Shown: positions 8,386 through 17,119, counted from the first letter of the stretch. The stretch: 64,000 nucleotides of DNA from Lautropia sp. (GCA_030528325.1 JAUMZD010000004.1:1-64000), one strand, 5' to 3'. Notes: generated by a model not told the origin, from the sequence alone. A program made the numbers and translations.

Positions 8386-8404
8386 AATACTAACGATTCG
8401 TATT
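8386..8404. promoter_or_regulatory. Fur-like box between tonB and ribA
   Basis: AATACGAATCGTTAGTATT (minus strand) is an imperfect palindrome close to the AATGCGAAT-N-ATTCGCATT type of Fur box that I recall from betaproteobacteria (about 14 of 18 positions). It lies about 275 bases before the tonB start and 120 before ribA. The 410-bp gap 8111-8522 contains this box and a repeated 11-mer CCAGCGTGTCG (8293 and 8353). I see no RFN (FMN) riboswitch in front of ribA. Confidence 0.5.
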
Positions 8405-8522
8405 GGAATACGCAAACAAGTCCATGCCCTCGACATGGCTGAAGCAGTGGCAGCTTTCCCGTGCTGCCGGCTTGCTGTTTTGCACAAAGCGCCGATAGCG
8501 GAGACAGGGCAGCCAGCCTACA

Positions 8523-9890
8523 ATGCGGGCCATGCGTTTTCAGCTTCCATCGCCGCCCGAATGGCGGCTCCAGCAGGCATCACTGTGCGTCGATCGGGCC
8601 CTGACCGAGCTTCGCCGTGGCCGCTGTCTTCTGATCCAGGCGGCAGGGCGTTCGCGCTGGCTTTTCGTTGCGGTCGAAACCCTGACGCCCGCTTCCTGGC
8701 AGCAGCTGCAGCAGGTGCCCGGTCGCTGGCAACTGTTCCTGTCGGCGCAGCGGGCCATGTCTCTCGGGGTGCCCGAGGCAATCGTCAGCGGGCAGATGGC
8801 CGAGGCGATGTCGCCGGCCGTCGGGGAGCTGGGTCGCGGCAGTCATGACGCCGCGGCACCAGCCCCTGCGAGCAGGATGGATGGCGTCCCTGCCGGGGAA
8901 GCCCCGGCTGCATGGGAGAGGCCGGGTGTCGAGTTGCCCTTCGAGCTGGTGCTGGATCTGGTTCCGGCGCCGGCGGTCGAAACCCTGTGGCACTGGGCAG
9001 GGCTGGACGTGCAGTGCGAAGGCGGGACGCCCGAGCGGGCAGCCGGCCAGCTGGCTGCCGTCACGACCTCGCAGGCAGCCTGGCCTGCAGCCGCCGCTGC
9101 ACTGGCGCTGGCGCGTCAGGGCCGACTGGCGCCGGCCGTGCTGGGTCTGGCGCTGCCCGATGACCTGTCGGCCGAACCGGCTCTGGTCGACTGGCTGGGG
9201 ATGGTGCTGTCCGTCGATGCCGCGCAGGTGCTGACCCACGCCCGGGCGCGTCCGGTGCGGCTCACGCAGGTCAGCGCCGCGCCGGTGCCGCTGGCCGACG
9301 ATGCCGACAGCCGTTTCGTGCTGTTTCGCGAGCAGGACAGCGAGTTCGAGCATGTGGCGGTGGTGGTGGGCAACCCGGATCTGGCCGCTGACGCGCCGGT
9401 TCGTGTGCGGCTGCACTCGTCCTGTCTGACGGGGGATCTGTTCGGCAGTCTGCGCTGCGACTGTGGCGATCAGCTTCGCGGTACGGTCGCCCGTCTGGCG
9501 GCCAGTGGTGGGGGCATCGTGCTGTATCTGTCCCAGGAGGGGCGGGGCATCGGCCTGGCCAACAAATTGCGGGCATATGTGCGCCAGGATCAGGGTCTGG
9601 ATACACTGGATGCCAATCAGGCGCTGGGTTTCAGGATGGATGAGCGCCATTTCGAGGTGGCGGGAGCCATGTTGCAGGCACTGGGGTGCCGGCGCATCAA
9701 CCTGCTGACGAACAACCCCGCCAAGATCGCGGCCCTTCGGGCGGCCGGCATCGAGGTCATCGATCGCGAGGCGGTCAAGGGCGGCGTGAACCCGCACAAC
9801 CAGCGTTATCTGGTGACCAAGCTGCGCCGCGGCGGTCATCTGTTCGACGAGGACGACCTGCTTTCATCCCCGCATCACACGGAGAACTGA
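8523..9890 (+). CDS. ribA: GTP cyclohydrolase II with a long N-terminal domain
   Basis: This enzyme opens GTP to the pyrimidine precursor of riboflavin. The C-terminal 200 residues are canonical RibA: HSSCLTGDLFGSLRCDCGDQ near residue 297 supplies the three zinc-binding cysteines, YLSQEGRGIGL follows, and NPHNQRYL is near the end. The N-terminal half (about 1-255) is not the DHBP synthase of bifunctional RibBA: I see no acidic RibB active-site motif. It resembles the poorly characterised N-terminal extension present in some proteobacterial RibA proteins. folE follows three bases after the stop, so two GTP cyclohydrolases are co-expressed. ATG at 8532 is an alternative start. Confidence 0.88.
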   Translation: MRAMRFQLPSPPEWRLQQASLCVDRALTELRRGRCLLIQAAGRSRWLFVAVETLTPASWQQLQQVPGRWQLFLSAQRAMSLGVPEAIVSGQMAEAMSPAVGELGRGSHDAAAPAPASRMDGVPAGEAPAAWERPGVELPFELVLDLVPAPAVETLWHWAGLDVQCEGGTPERAAGQLAAVTTSQAAWPAAAAALALARQGRLAPAVLGLALPDDLSAEPALVDWLGMVLSVDAAQVLTHARARPVRLTQVSAAPVPLADDADSRFVLFREQDSEFEHVAVVVGNPDLAADAPVRVRLHSSCLTGDLFGSLRCDCGDQLRGTVARLAASGGGIVLYLSQEGRGIGLANKLRAYVRQDQGLDTLDANQALGFRMDERHFEVAGAMLQALGCRRINLLTNNPAKIAALRAAGIEVIDREAVKGGVNPHNQRYLVTKLRRGGHLFDEDDLLSSPHHTEN

Positions 9891-9893
9891 CGG

Positions 9894-10628
9894 ATGACAC
9901 CCACCCCGGACCCCCAGAACAAGGCCCTGGCTTCTTCGCACGATACGGAGCCTGCCACGGAAGGGCGGCCGATGTCGGTCGTGATCCGTGAGCGCATCCA
10001 GGCGGCCGGTCAGCGCTTTCATGCCAACGACAACATCGCGGCCTTCATCGAGTCGGATGAGGAACGGGCCGCGCTGCAGGCCGAAGTGGCCGGGCGGGTC
10101 GAGGCCCTGTTGCAGTCCCTCGTCATCGACACCTCGGCCGACCACAACACGCAGGATACGGCCCGTCGCGTGGCGAAGATGTATCTGAACGAGGTCTTTG
10201 CGGGCCGTTACCGGCCGGCGCCGGCCATGACGGAATTCCCGAATGTCGAGAAGCTGAACGAGTTGCTGGTGGTCGGGCCGATCACCGTCCGTTCGGCCTG
10301 CTCGCACCATTTGTGCCCGATCATGGGCAGGTTGTGGGTCGGGGTGCTGCCCAGCGCGGATTCGAATCTGATCGGCCTGTCGAAGTATGCCCGGCTGGCC
10401 GACTGGATCATGAGCCGTCCGCAGATCCAGGAAGAGGCGGTCAAGACGCTGGCCGACGAGCTGGAGCGCTGCCTGCTGCCCGATGGGCTGGCCGTCGTGA
10501 TGAAGGCCGACCATTTCTGCATGCACTGGCGCGGCGTGAAGGACGAGAGCCAGATGACATCCTCCGTCATGCGCGGCTCGTTCCTCAGAAACGCCAGCCT
10601 GCGCCGCGAGTTCCTCAGTCTGATCTGA
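9894..10628 (+). CDS. folE: GTP cyclohydrolase I (folate pathway)
   Basis: FolE converts GTP to 7,8-dihydroneopterin triphosphate, the first folate step. The 244 residues include the zinc site Cys and His in CSHHLCP (near 139-144) and the distal Cys in DHFCMHWRGV (near 208), plus the substrate motif LIGLSKYARL. The N-terminal 40 residues are a variable extension. It is encoded three bases after ribA, and its last 14 bases overlap the convergent phoR gene. Confidence 0.95.
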   Translation: MTPTPDPQNKALASSHDTEPATEGRPMSVVIRERIQAAGQRFHANDNIAAFIESDEERAALQAEVAGRVEALLQSLVIDTSADHNTQDTARRVAKMYLNEVFAGRYRPAPAMTEFPNVEKLNELLVVGPITVRSACSHHLCPIMGRLWVGVLPSADSNLIGLSKYARLADWIMSRPQIQEEAVKTLADELERCLLPDGLAVVMKADHFCMHWRGVKDESQMTSSVMRGSFLRNASLRREFLSLI

Positions 10629-11901
10629 CCCGGTCGGCCGGCCAGATCAGCCGGAAGCAGGAGCCGTGGCCGGGCCGGCTCGTGCATCTGAAGGTGGCTT
10701 CATGGCGTTCGGCCACCTGCCGGACGATCGCCAGCCCCAGGCCCGTCCCCCCCGAGCCACGCGAGCGGCTGGCATCGACCCGATAGAAGCGCTCGCCCAG
10801 CCGTGGCAGGTGCTCTTCCGCGATGCCGATACCGGTATCGGTCACGCTCAGTTCGGCCTGGTGCTCATGCATCTGCCAGAGGACGTCGATCCGGCCGCCT
10901 TCCGGTGTGTAACGGATGGCATTCGTCAGCAGGTTGCGCACGGCGCTCCGGATCTCGTCGGCCACGCCGTACAGCCGGATGTCGGGTTCGCAGTGCAGGG
11001 TGATCTGCTGCCGGCCGGCCGACAGGGTGCGCGCCTCGCTCACCAGTTCGTCGAGCATGGCCTGCATGTCGATGTGCTCATCGGGCCGGCGCAGGCTGGC
11101 ATTGCCGAGGGCGGAGAGGGTCAGCAGTTCGTTGGCCAGTCGGAACATGGCTTCGCCCTGCCGGCGCGCCGAGTGCAGGTGTTTCTGCTGCTGCTCTCGG
11201 GGCAGGTCGAGATCGATCAGGGTTTCCAGCGTGCCGTTGATGACGGTCAGCGGGGTGCGCAGCTCATGCGAGACGTTGGCCACGAAATCACGCTGCATGG
11301 TTTCCATGTTGAAGCGCTCGGTCACGTCGGTGCAGATCAGCAGGCGCCAGGCTTCCGGTGTCTGGCGAACCCGCAGCATGAACACGTGTCCCGGATGTTC
11401 GGGCAGTCTCAACGTGAGCGGCTGGTGGAAGCCGTTGGCATTCAGGTAGCGAATCAGGTCGTCGGCCCGGATCAGCTGGTCGATGGGCAGGGCCTCGTCC
11501 GGCAGGCCGAAAAGCTCGGCCGCAGCACGATTGCGCCAGTGCATCCGCTTGCGGTCATCCAGCACGATCAGGGCGTCCGGCAGCAGATCGACGGCCAGCC
11601 GGAGCTGCTGCCGGTCGAGCTGGGCCAGATGGCGTTCGACGGTTTCCTCGCGCAGCTGGTGGCGCAGCAGCGCATGGATCTCCGGCCAGATCCCGCGGCC
11701 GGCAGGCAGGTCGAACTGGCGCGGGTCGCGGGCCCAGCGCAGCAGGACATGGCGATGCCAGCTGTGGTGCAGCACGTGGACGATCAGGCAGAACATCAGC
11801 CAGCCGAGGGCCAGGCCCGACTGGCCGCGGGCATGCAGCAGCACCGCCGTGAGCATGGCGGCGGCCAGCAGGGCGAGCGTGTGCCAGCGCAGGAACATCA
11901 T
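10615..11901 (-). CDS. phoR: Phosphate-regulon sensor histidine kinase PhoR
   Basis: This 428-residue membrane kinase has two N-terminal transmembrane helices with almost no periplasmic loop, as in PhoR. A PAS domain (about 100-200) follows, then the HisKA H-box VSHELRTPL near residue 213, and an HATPase_c domain with N-box LLTNAIRYTPEGG, G1 DTGIGI and G2 GTGLGLAIV. Pairing with PhoB next to it makes control of the phosphate-starvation regulon very likely. Its start overlaps the phoB stop by four bases (ATGA). No pst or phoU genes are in the window. Confidence 0.92.
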   Translation of the reverse strand: MMFLRWHTLALLAAAMLTAVLLHARGQSGLALGWLMFCLIVHVLHHSWHRHVLLRWARDPRQFDLPAGRGIWPEIHALLRHQLREETVERHLAQLDRQQLRLAVDLLPDALIVLDDRKRMHWRNRAAAELFGLPDEALPIDQLIRADDLIRYLNANGFHQPLTLRLPEHPGHVFMLRVRQTPEAWRLLICTDVTERFNMETMQRDFVANVSHELRTPLTVINGTLETLIDLDLPREQQQKHLHSARRQGEAMFRLANELLTLSALGNASLRRPDEHIDMQAMLDELVSEARTLSAGRQQITLHCEPDIRLYGVADEIRSAVRNLLTNAIRYTPEGGRIDVLWQMHEHQAELSVTDTGIGIAEEHLPRLGERFYRVDASRSRGSGGTGLGLAIVRQVAERHEATFRCTSRPGHGSCFRLIWPADRVRSD

Positions 11902-12623
11902 GATTCGGGCAGCCTGGGCAGCATGCGGTAGCCGCCGCCGCGCACGGTCTCGATCAGGCGGTCGTGTCCGCCCGGCTGCAGCGCCAGCCGGAGGCGGCGG
12001 ATGTGTACATCGACGGTGCGTTCCCCGATGCTGGCGTCATTGCCCCAGACGGCGTCGAGCAGCTGGGTGCGCGAGCGAACGCGATCCGGGTGCTGCATCA
12101 GCTGCTGGAGTAGCCGGTATTCGGTGGGGCCCAGCTTCAGCGGCTGACCGTGGGCCAAAACCCGGAAGTTGTCGGGTTCGAGCGTCAGGCCGGCGATGTC
12201 GAGGGCAGGGGGCGAGGCCGGCTCGCCGTCGTTACCGGCGCGCCTGAGCAGCGCCCGGATGCGTGCCAGCAACTCCCGCGGTGAAAAGGGCTTGCTGACG
12301 TAATCGTCCACCCCGGCGTCGAAGCCGTAGAGTCGGTCGCCTTCCTGTCCACGGGCGGTCAGCATGATGATCGGCAGGTCCTGGGTGGCAGGGGCCGATC
12401 GCAGCTGTCGGGCCAGATCGGTGCCGGGGACATCCGGCAGCATCCAGTCCAGCACCAGCAGATCCGGGCGCTGCACCTCGATCTGCCGGATGGCTTCGGC
12501 GGCATCGACCGCTTCGATGACCGTGTGGCCCGCATGGGTCAGGTTGACGACCAGCAGCTCACGGATGGCAGCTTCGTCCTCGACGATCAGGATTCGGGCA
12601 GGGGCAGAGACGGCTGCGTTCAT
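11898..12623 (-). CDS. phoB: Phosphate-regulon response regulator PhoB
   Basis: This OmpR-family regulator has 241 residues when started at Met 12623. The receiver domain (residues about 10-125) has the acidic pocket ED, the phosphoacceptor Asp in LVLDWMLPD, and Lys in YVSKPF. The C-terminal winged helix carries GPTEYRLLQQLMQHP and VDVHIRRLR, typical of PhoB. The open frame extends upstream into the family B repeat, but the sequence there is unlike PhoB, so the internal Met is chosen. Confidence 0.92.
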   Translation of the reverse strand: MNAAVSAPARILIVEDEAAIRELLVVNLTHAGHTVIEAVDAAEAIRQIEVQRPDLLVLDWMLPDVPGTDLARQLRSAPATQDLPIIMLTARGQEGDRLYGFDAGVDDYVSKPFSPRELLARIRALLRRAGNDGEPASPPALDIAGLTLEPDNFRVLAHGQPLKLGPTEYRLLQQLMQHPDRVRSRTQLLDAVWGNDASIGERTVDVHIRRLRLALQPGGHDRLIETVRGGGYRMLPRLPES

Positions 12624-12678
12624 GTTTCGTTCATCAAGGGTGGAGCCCAATGATAGCCAGTCGCAGGACGAACACGCT

Positions 12679-12846
12679 CTAGGGATACTCTGAACAAGTC
12701 CCGTGAGGCGACGCGCCCCGAAACGGGATGCAGGACAAGGCGGCATGGGTCGTCAATAGTGGTGCTATTGACGACAAATGCCAACGCAGGCATGCGCCCG
12801 TTTTGGGGATGCGGCGTCCGCGTGGACTTGTTCAGAGTATCCCTAG
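12679..12846. repeat. Family B palindromic element, 168 bp
   Basis: The ends are perfect 23-bp inverted repeats (12679-12701 and 12824-12846, beginning CTAGGGATACTCTGAACAAG). Inside, CGCCCCGAAACGGG pairs imperfectly with CCCGTTTTGGGG, and the centre is a 10-bp-arm hairpin (GTCGTCAATA/TATTGACGAC). The whole can fold as one long cruciform between the divergent phoB and galE genes. Its first 35 bases resemble the shorter palindrome at 16757-16809 (shared GTGAGGCGACG and CTGAACA), so the two form a family. No coding capacity. Confidence 0.85.
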
Positions 12847-12927
12847 CATGCCCTGTCCGCCGGTGGGCTTCCGGACGGGGAGGGCTTTGGCCTGCTTTCC
12901 GGTCAGCTTGTGGGAAAATGGCAGCCT

Positions 12928-13947
12928 ATGAAAAAGAACAGCACCTTACTCGTTACCGGCGGTGCCGGTTACATCGGCTCCCACACGGTGGTCGAGCTGC
13001 TCAAGGCAGGGCAGAACGTCGTCATCCTCGACGATTTCAGCAACAGCACGCCGAAGGTGGTCGAGCGCATCACCGAGCTGGCGGGGCGTGCGCCAGTGGT
13101 GGTGGAAGGCGACGTGGGCGATCGGGCTCTGGTCACCGACCTGCTGTCGAAACACCCGATCGATGCCACCATCCATTTCGCCGGTTTCAAGGCTGTGGGT
13201 GAGTCGGTGGCCAAGCCGCTAGCCTACTACCGGAACAACGTCAGTGGCACGATCGTGCTGCTGGAGTGTCTGGAGGCCGCAGGGGCCCGGCGTTTCGTCT
13301 TCAGTTCCTCGGCCACCGTCTACGGTGATCCGGCTTCGGTGCCGATCCGGGAAGATTTCCCGACCGGCCCGACCAACCCGTATGGGCGAACCAAGTGGCA
13401 CATCGAGCATATCCTTGGTGATCTGGCGGTGGCCAATCCGGCCTGGGCCATCGGGGTGTTGCGCTACTTCAATCCGGTGGGCGCGCATCCGTCCGGCCGT
13501 ATCGGCGAAGACCCGAAAGGCATTCCGAACAACCTGATGCCTTTCGTGACGCAGGTGGCGGTTGGCAAGCGGCCGATGCTGTCCGTCTTCGGGGGGGATT
13601 ACCCGACGCCCGATGGGACTGGCGTGCGCGATTACATCCATGTGGTCGATCTGGCGCTTGGGCATCTGGCCGCGCTCGAGCGGGTGATGCTCGAGCCGGG
13701 CGCCTGGACGGTGAATCTGGGGACGGGTACCGGCTATTCGGTACTCGACATCGTGAAGGCTTTCGAAGAGGCCAGCGGGCAGAAGATTCCGTACCAGATC
13801 GTGGATCGGCGCCCGGGCGATATCGCCCAGTGCTATGCCGATCCGACGCTGGCAGCCGAGAAGCTCGGCTGGCGGGCCGAACGCGATCTGGCCCAGATGT
13901 GTGCAGACAGCTGGCGCTGGCAGTCGCAGAATCCGGACGGATATTGA
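12928..13947 (+). CDS. galE: UDP-glucose 4-epimerase
   Basis: GalE interconverts UDP-glucose and UDP-galactose for glycan synthesis. The 339 residues show the NAD-binding motif GGAGYIGSH near residue 11, the catalytic Ser in SSSATVYG, and the Tyr-x-x-x-Lys pair in NPYGRTKWHIE. I start at ATG 12928; an upstream in-frame GTG (12910) would add six residues. It may supply the glycan cluster at 49-63 kb but is not linked to it. Confidence 0.94.
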   Translation: MKKNSTLLVTGGAGYIGSHTVVELLKAGQNVVILDDFSNSTPKVVERITELAGRAPVVVEGDVGDRALVTDLLSKHPIDATIHFAGFKAVGESVAKPLAYYRNNVSGTIVLLECLEAAGARRFVFSSSATVYGDPASVPIREDFPTGPTNPYGRTKWHIEHILGDLAVANPAWAIGVLRYFNPVGAHPSGRIGEDPKGIPNNLMPFVTQVAVGKRPMLSVFGGDYPTPDGTGVRDYIHVVDLALGHLAALERVMLEPGAWTVNLGTGTGYSVLDIVKAFEEASGQKIPYQIVDRRPGDIAQCYADPTLAAEKLGWRAERDLAQMCADSWRWQSQNPDGY

Positions 13948-14067
13948 GCCGAGCCGGCGTCCCGCTCCCTGTGCCGGCGTTTCGCAGTGCTTCGTGGGGG
14001 ACGCCGGGGGCGGGCGTCTGACGCGCCGGATGGTTCGGGCTTTCGCCCGGTCTGTCCGGGCGCGCCG

Positions 14068-14637
14068 TCAGGGCGCAGGCAGGGCTTCGCAGAACTGGCC
14101 CGTGGTGCTGGCGGACAGCGTCGCCAGCAGGGCACTGACCCGTCCGTGCCCTGGAATCTCGATGTCCGGGTCGATCTCGGCCAGCGGCATCAGCACGAAC
14201 AGCCGTTCGTGCATGCGGGGGTGGGGCAGGGTCAGAACGTCACCGTCTCGCTGCTCATCCGCGTACAGCAGCAGATCCAGGTCCAGCGTTCGCGGCGCGT
14301 TCCGGTAGGGGCGCTGTCGTCCGAAAGCCTGTTCGATGTCCTGCAAGGCACGCAGCAGCGCGTCGGCACCGAGCGTGGTGCGGATGCGGATGACCTGATT
14401 GCAGTATTGCGGCCCATCCGAGTCGACCGGGCTGCTGCGATATCGCGAGGAGGCGGCCAGAAGCGTTGCGCCCGGCAGCGCCGAGATGGTGGCCACGGCC
14501 TGTGAGAGCGTTTCGGCCGGGTCACCGGCATGGCTGGGGAGGTTCGCGCCGAGGCCCACCCACGCAGGCTGGCCGGCATCCGTTCCGCCTGCCTGCCTGG
14601 CAGGTGAACGGGCGCTTTCCGTCGGCTGCCCTGTCAT
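14068..14637 (-). CDS. folK: HPPK, 6-hydroxymethyl-7,8-dihydropterin pyrophosphokinase
   Basis: FolK transfers pyrophosphate from ATP to 6-hydroxymethyl-dihydropterin in folate synthesis. The 189 residues include WVGLGANL, SSRYRSSPV and the signature RNAPRTLDLDLLLY, whose Asp residues bind magnesium. I start at ATG 14637, which overlaps the pcnB stop (ATGA); the open frame continues upstream only as low-complexity Arg/Pro sequence antisense in style. The first 20 residues before the fold are a polar extension. Confidence 0.92.
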   Translation of the reverse strand: MTGQPTESARSPARQAGGTDAGQPAWVGLGANLPSHAGDPAETLSQAVATISALPGATLLAASSRYRSSPVDSDGPQYCNQVIRIRTTLGADALLRALQDIEQAFGRQRPYRNAPRTLDLDLLLYADEQRDGDVLTLPHPRMHERLFVLMPLAEIDPDIEIPGHGRVSALLATLSASTTGQFCEALPAP

Positions 14638-16028
14638 GGGGCGGGCGGTTGTACTGCGTCCGCTGGCGGCAGGCTGGCCAGCATGGCTGCCTGTTTCTTC
14701 GGCCCGCGGCGGCGGCGGCGCCTGCTCTTCTGCCCGAGGCTGCCCAGACTCTGGACGAGGTGGTCCCGGTGGGCGTTGTCGGCGTCGATGAACTCGGCCC
14801 ACCACTGGCCGACCAGCGGGTCGATCTCTTCCGAGGCACAGCGCAGCAGCAGGAAATCGAAAGCGGCCCGGAAGCGCATGTGCGAAAGCAGGGCATAGGC
14901 GCCACGGCCGCGCTTTTCCAGTCTAGGCTGCATCACCCAGATCTCGCGCATGTCGGCCTGATAGCGGCGCTGCAGCGAGAGCTTCGTGCCCTGCTCATCC
15001 AGCACGCTGTCGATGGCGGTATGCAGGGCAGGGAACAGATGTTCGCCTTCGGCGTGGATCTTGTGCCAGCGAACCCGCACCTGTGGCCACAGCAGGGCGG
15101 CGAACAGGAAGCTGGGCGAGATCGACTTGCCCTGACGCACGCGGGCGTCGGTACGGGTCATGGCTTCGGTGATGAAGGCTTCATCCGTCTCGAAAAGCTG
15201 GTCGAGCAGTGGCAGCACGCCGTGATGCAAGCCCTCCTGCCGCAGGCGACGGATGCAGGCCAGGCCCTGGCCGCTTTCCAGCAGCTTCAGGATCTCGTCG
15301 AACAGCCGGGCCGGTGGCACATTCTCGAGCAGGGGAGCCAGCTCACGGATCGGTGCCAGCGTGGGCGGATCGACATAGAAATCGAGCTTGGCCGCGAAGC
15401 GCACCGTGCGCAGCATCCGCACCGGATCCTCGCGATAGCGGGTTTCCGGGTCGCCGATCATCCGCAGCACCCGCTCGCGCAGGTCTTCGACACCGCCGAG
15501 CGGGTCGACGACGATCTCGGCGATCGGGTCGTAGTAGAGGGCGTTGACCGTGAAATCACGACGGCTGGCGTCCTCGTCGCGGGAGCCGAACACGTTGTCG
15601 TTCAGCATCCGGCCATGCTCGTCGGTCTGGGCATTGGTCTGGGCGGCGCGGAAGGTCGTGACCTCGATCGTTTCGCGGCCGAACATGACGTGCACGATGC
15701 GGAAACGCCGGCCGACCACGCGGGCACGGCGGAAAATCGATTGCACCGTTTCGGGCGATGCATCGGTGGCGACATCGAAGTCCTTGGGCCGAAGCCCCAG
15801 CAGCAGGTCTCGCACGCCACCGCCCACGACGTAGGCCTTGTAGCCGGCCTTCTGCAGGGCCTCGCAGGTGCGCATGGCGGCACTGGATATCTCTCGGTTG
15901 GAAATGCCCAGCGCATGGGCAGGGTGCGTGCGCACATCGAGCGTGGCGGCGTGAGAGGGACGCTGGCGCGCTCGTGGTGATGGGCGGCCAGGTCGGCCAA
16001 ACATCCAGTCAATCAGTCGGTCAAGCAC
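14634..16028 (-). CDS. pcnB: Poly(A) polymerase I
   Basis: PcnB adds 3' poly(A) tails that promote RNA decay. The 464 residues carry the class II nucleotidyltransferase motif VGGGVRDLLLGLRPKDFDVATDA near residues 67-89 with the two catalytic Asp, then RRDFTVNALYYDP, and the RNA-binding domain. The C-terminus ends in a basic Arg/Lys stretch (SRRRRRRGPKK), typical of PcnB rather than of CCA-adding enzymes. It sits four bases after the HAD phosphatase gene and overlaps folK. Confidence 0.93.
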   Translation of the reverse strand: MLDRLIDWMFGRPGRPSPRARQRPSHAATLDVRTHPAHALGISNREISSAAMRTCEALQKAGYKAYVVGGGVRDLLLGLRPKDFDVATDASPETVQSIFRRARVVGRRFRIVHVMFGRETIEVTTFRAAQTNAQTDEHGRMLNDNVFGSRDEDASRRDFTVNALYYDPIAEIVVDPLGGVEDLRERVLRMIGDPETRYREDPVRMLRTVRFAAKLDFYVDPPTLAPIRELAPLLENVPPARLFDEILKLLESGQGLACIRRLRQEGLHHGVLPLLDQLFETDEAFITEAMTRTDARVRQGKSISPSFLFAALLWPQVRVRWHKIHAEGEHLFPALHTAIDSVLDEQGTKLSLQRRYQADMREIWVMQPRLEKRGRGAYALLSHMRFRAAFDFLLLRCASEEIDPLVGQWWAEFIDADNAHRDHLVQSLGSLGQKSRRRRRRGPKKQAAMLASLPPADAVQPPAP

Positions 16029-16032
16029 GTGC

Positions 16033-16716
16033 TTATGTCAGATGGAATAGGTCGATAATAGGCCAGCCACGCTTGGTTGCGATCTGACGCAGCGTGGCGT
16101 CAGGGTTCACGGCAACCGGGTGGGTGGCCTGCTCCAGCATCGGCAGATCGTTACGCGAGTCGGAGTAGGCCCAGATTTCGTCGAAATCATCGAGATCAAG
16201 CCCCTGGCCGGCCAGCCATTCCCGGATACGCACCAGTTTGCCGGCCTGGAAGGTGATGGTGACATCCGGCCTCGGGTTGCCGGTATAGATACCTTCCTGC
16301 TGTTCGCCTTCGGCGCCCAGCAGATGTTCGACACCGAAGAGCGGGGCGATCGGTGTGGTGACGAAACTGTTGGTGGCGGTGACGATGGCACACAGGTCAC
16401 CGGCATCGAGGTGCTTCTGCACCAGTGCCCGTGCCTCGTCGGTGACCACGGGCCTGACGACGGTGTCGATGAAGGCCTGCCGCCAGCCCTCGATCTCGGC
16501 GGCCGGCCGGTTGGCAAAGGCGCTGAGGACGAAACGAAGATGTTCGACAGGATCGAGCTGGCCTGCCTTGTACTGCTCGAAAAAGGCGTTGATCTGCGCG
16601 CGGAAGGCATCGGGGTCGGCGATGCGGCCTGTGCGGCACAGGAAGCGTCCCCATTCATTGTCGGAGTCGATCGGCAGCAGGGTGTGATCGAGGTCGAACA
16701 GCGCTAGTCGTTTCAT
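16033..16716 (-). CDS. HAD-IB family phosphatase (SerB-like)
   Basis: This 227-residue haloacid dehalogenase-type hydrolase has motif I FDLDHTLLP (nucleophile Asp and acid/base Asp) at residues 7-15, motif II TAT near 114, and motif III YSDSRNDLPML near 189. The family includes phosphoserine and histidinol-phosphate phosphatases; substrate cannot be fixed here. The order HAD-pcnB-folK is typical of Burkholderiales, where hda usually precedes it. The -10 element lies so close to the ATG that the mRNA may be leaderless. Confidence 0.85.
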   Translation of the reverse strand: MKRLALFDLDHTLLPIDSDNEWGRFLCRTGRIADPDAFRAQINAFFEQYKAGQLDPVEHLRFVLSAFANRPAAEIEGWRQAFIDTVVRPVVTDEARALVQKHLDAGDLCAIVTATNSFVTTPIAPLFGVEHLLGAEGEQQEGIYTGNPRPDVTITFQAGKLVRIREWLAGQGLDLDDFDEIWAYSDSRNDLPMLEQATHPVAVNPDATLRQIATKRGWPIIDLFHLT

Positions 16717-16722
16717 GGCCCG

Positions 16723-16751
16723 ATTCTAAAGCGTGTTTTGGCCCGGATGAA
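16723..16751 (-). promoter_or_regulatory. Promoter of the HAD phosphatase-pcnB-folK operon
   Basis: On the minus strand TTCATC (16751-16746), a 17-base spacer and TAGAAT (16728-16723) precede the ATG at 16716. Transcription would start at or next to the start codon. The string ACGCTyTAGAATC around the -10 recurs before purM (23324) and before the gene at 29682. Confidence 0.5.
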
Positions 16752-16756
16752 CCCTC

Positions 16757-16809
16757 GGGACACGCTGAACAGGGCCCGTCGCCTCACGGGGCCTGTTCAG
16801 CGTGTCCCT
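16757..16809. repeat. Family B palindromic element, short 53-bp form
   Basis: A 23-bp stem with one mismatch (GGGACACGCTGAACAGG and its complement) closes over a six-base loop. It lies just upstream of the HAD phosphatase promoter. Compared with the 168-bp copy at 12679-12846 it keeps the outer arm and the GTGAGGCGACG segment but lacks the inner hairpins. Confidence 0.8.
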
Positions 16810-16954
16810 TGCCCGGACTTGTGTGGTGTTCCTGATACCAGCGTCCATCGTTACCGTTTGTGGTCGAACCAGATGCCCGACGAGCCCGTGGGCGAGCCAT
16901 TGTGGCCAGGAGGTGCTGGCTGCGTCCTGTCTGTCAGGACAGTCGGGATGGGCG

Positions 16955-17119
16955 AGGAGCTTGGACGGCAGGAAAGTCGCGGGCTGCAAACCGGCCGCGC
17001 CGGCTCATTTTGCACCCGCTTCTTGCCCCATGGCACCGGCTATGGGGCGGCGAATCGGGCACGAACCGTGCTCGGCGGGGCCGATTTTCGCCGTCGCGAT
17101 TCCTACCGCCCAAGCTCCT
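16955..17119. repeat. Family A element, full 165-bp copy
   Basis: It is bounded by 20-bp inverted repeats (AGGAGCTTGGACGGCAGGAA and TTCCTACCGCCCAAGCTCCT) with further imperfect pairing inward. It has the same length and near-identical sequence as 49270-49434. No transposase is encoded, so it looks like a non-autonomous MITE-like element. Its right end is translated as the last residues and stop of the amidase gene. Confidence 0.85.
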
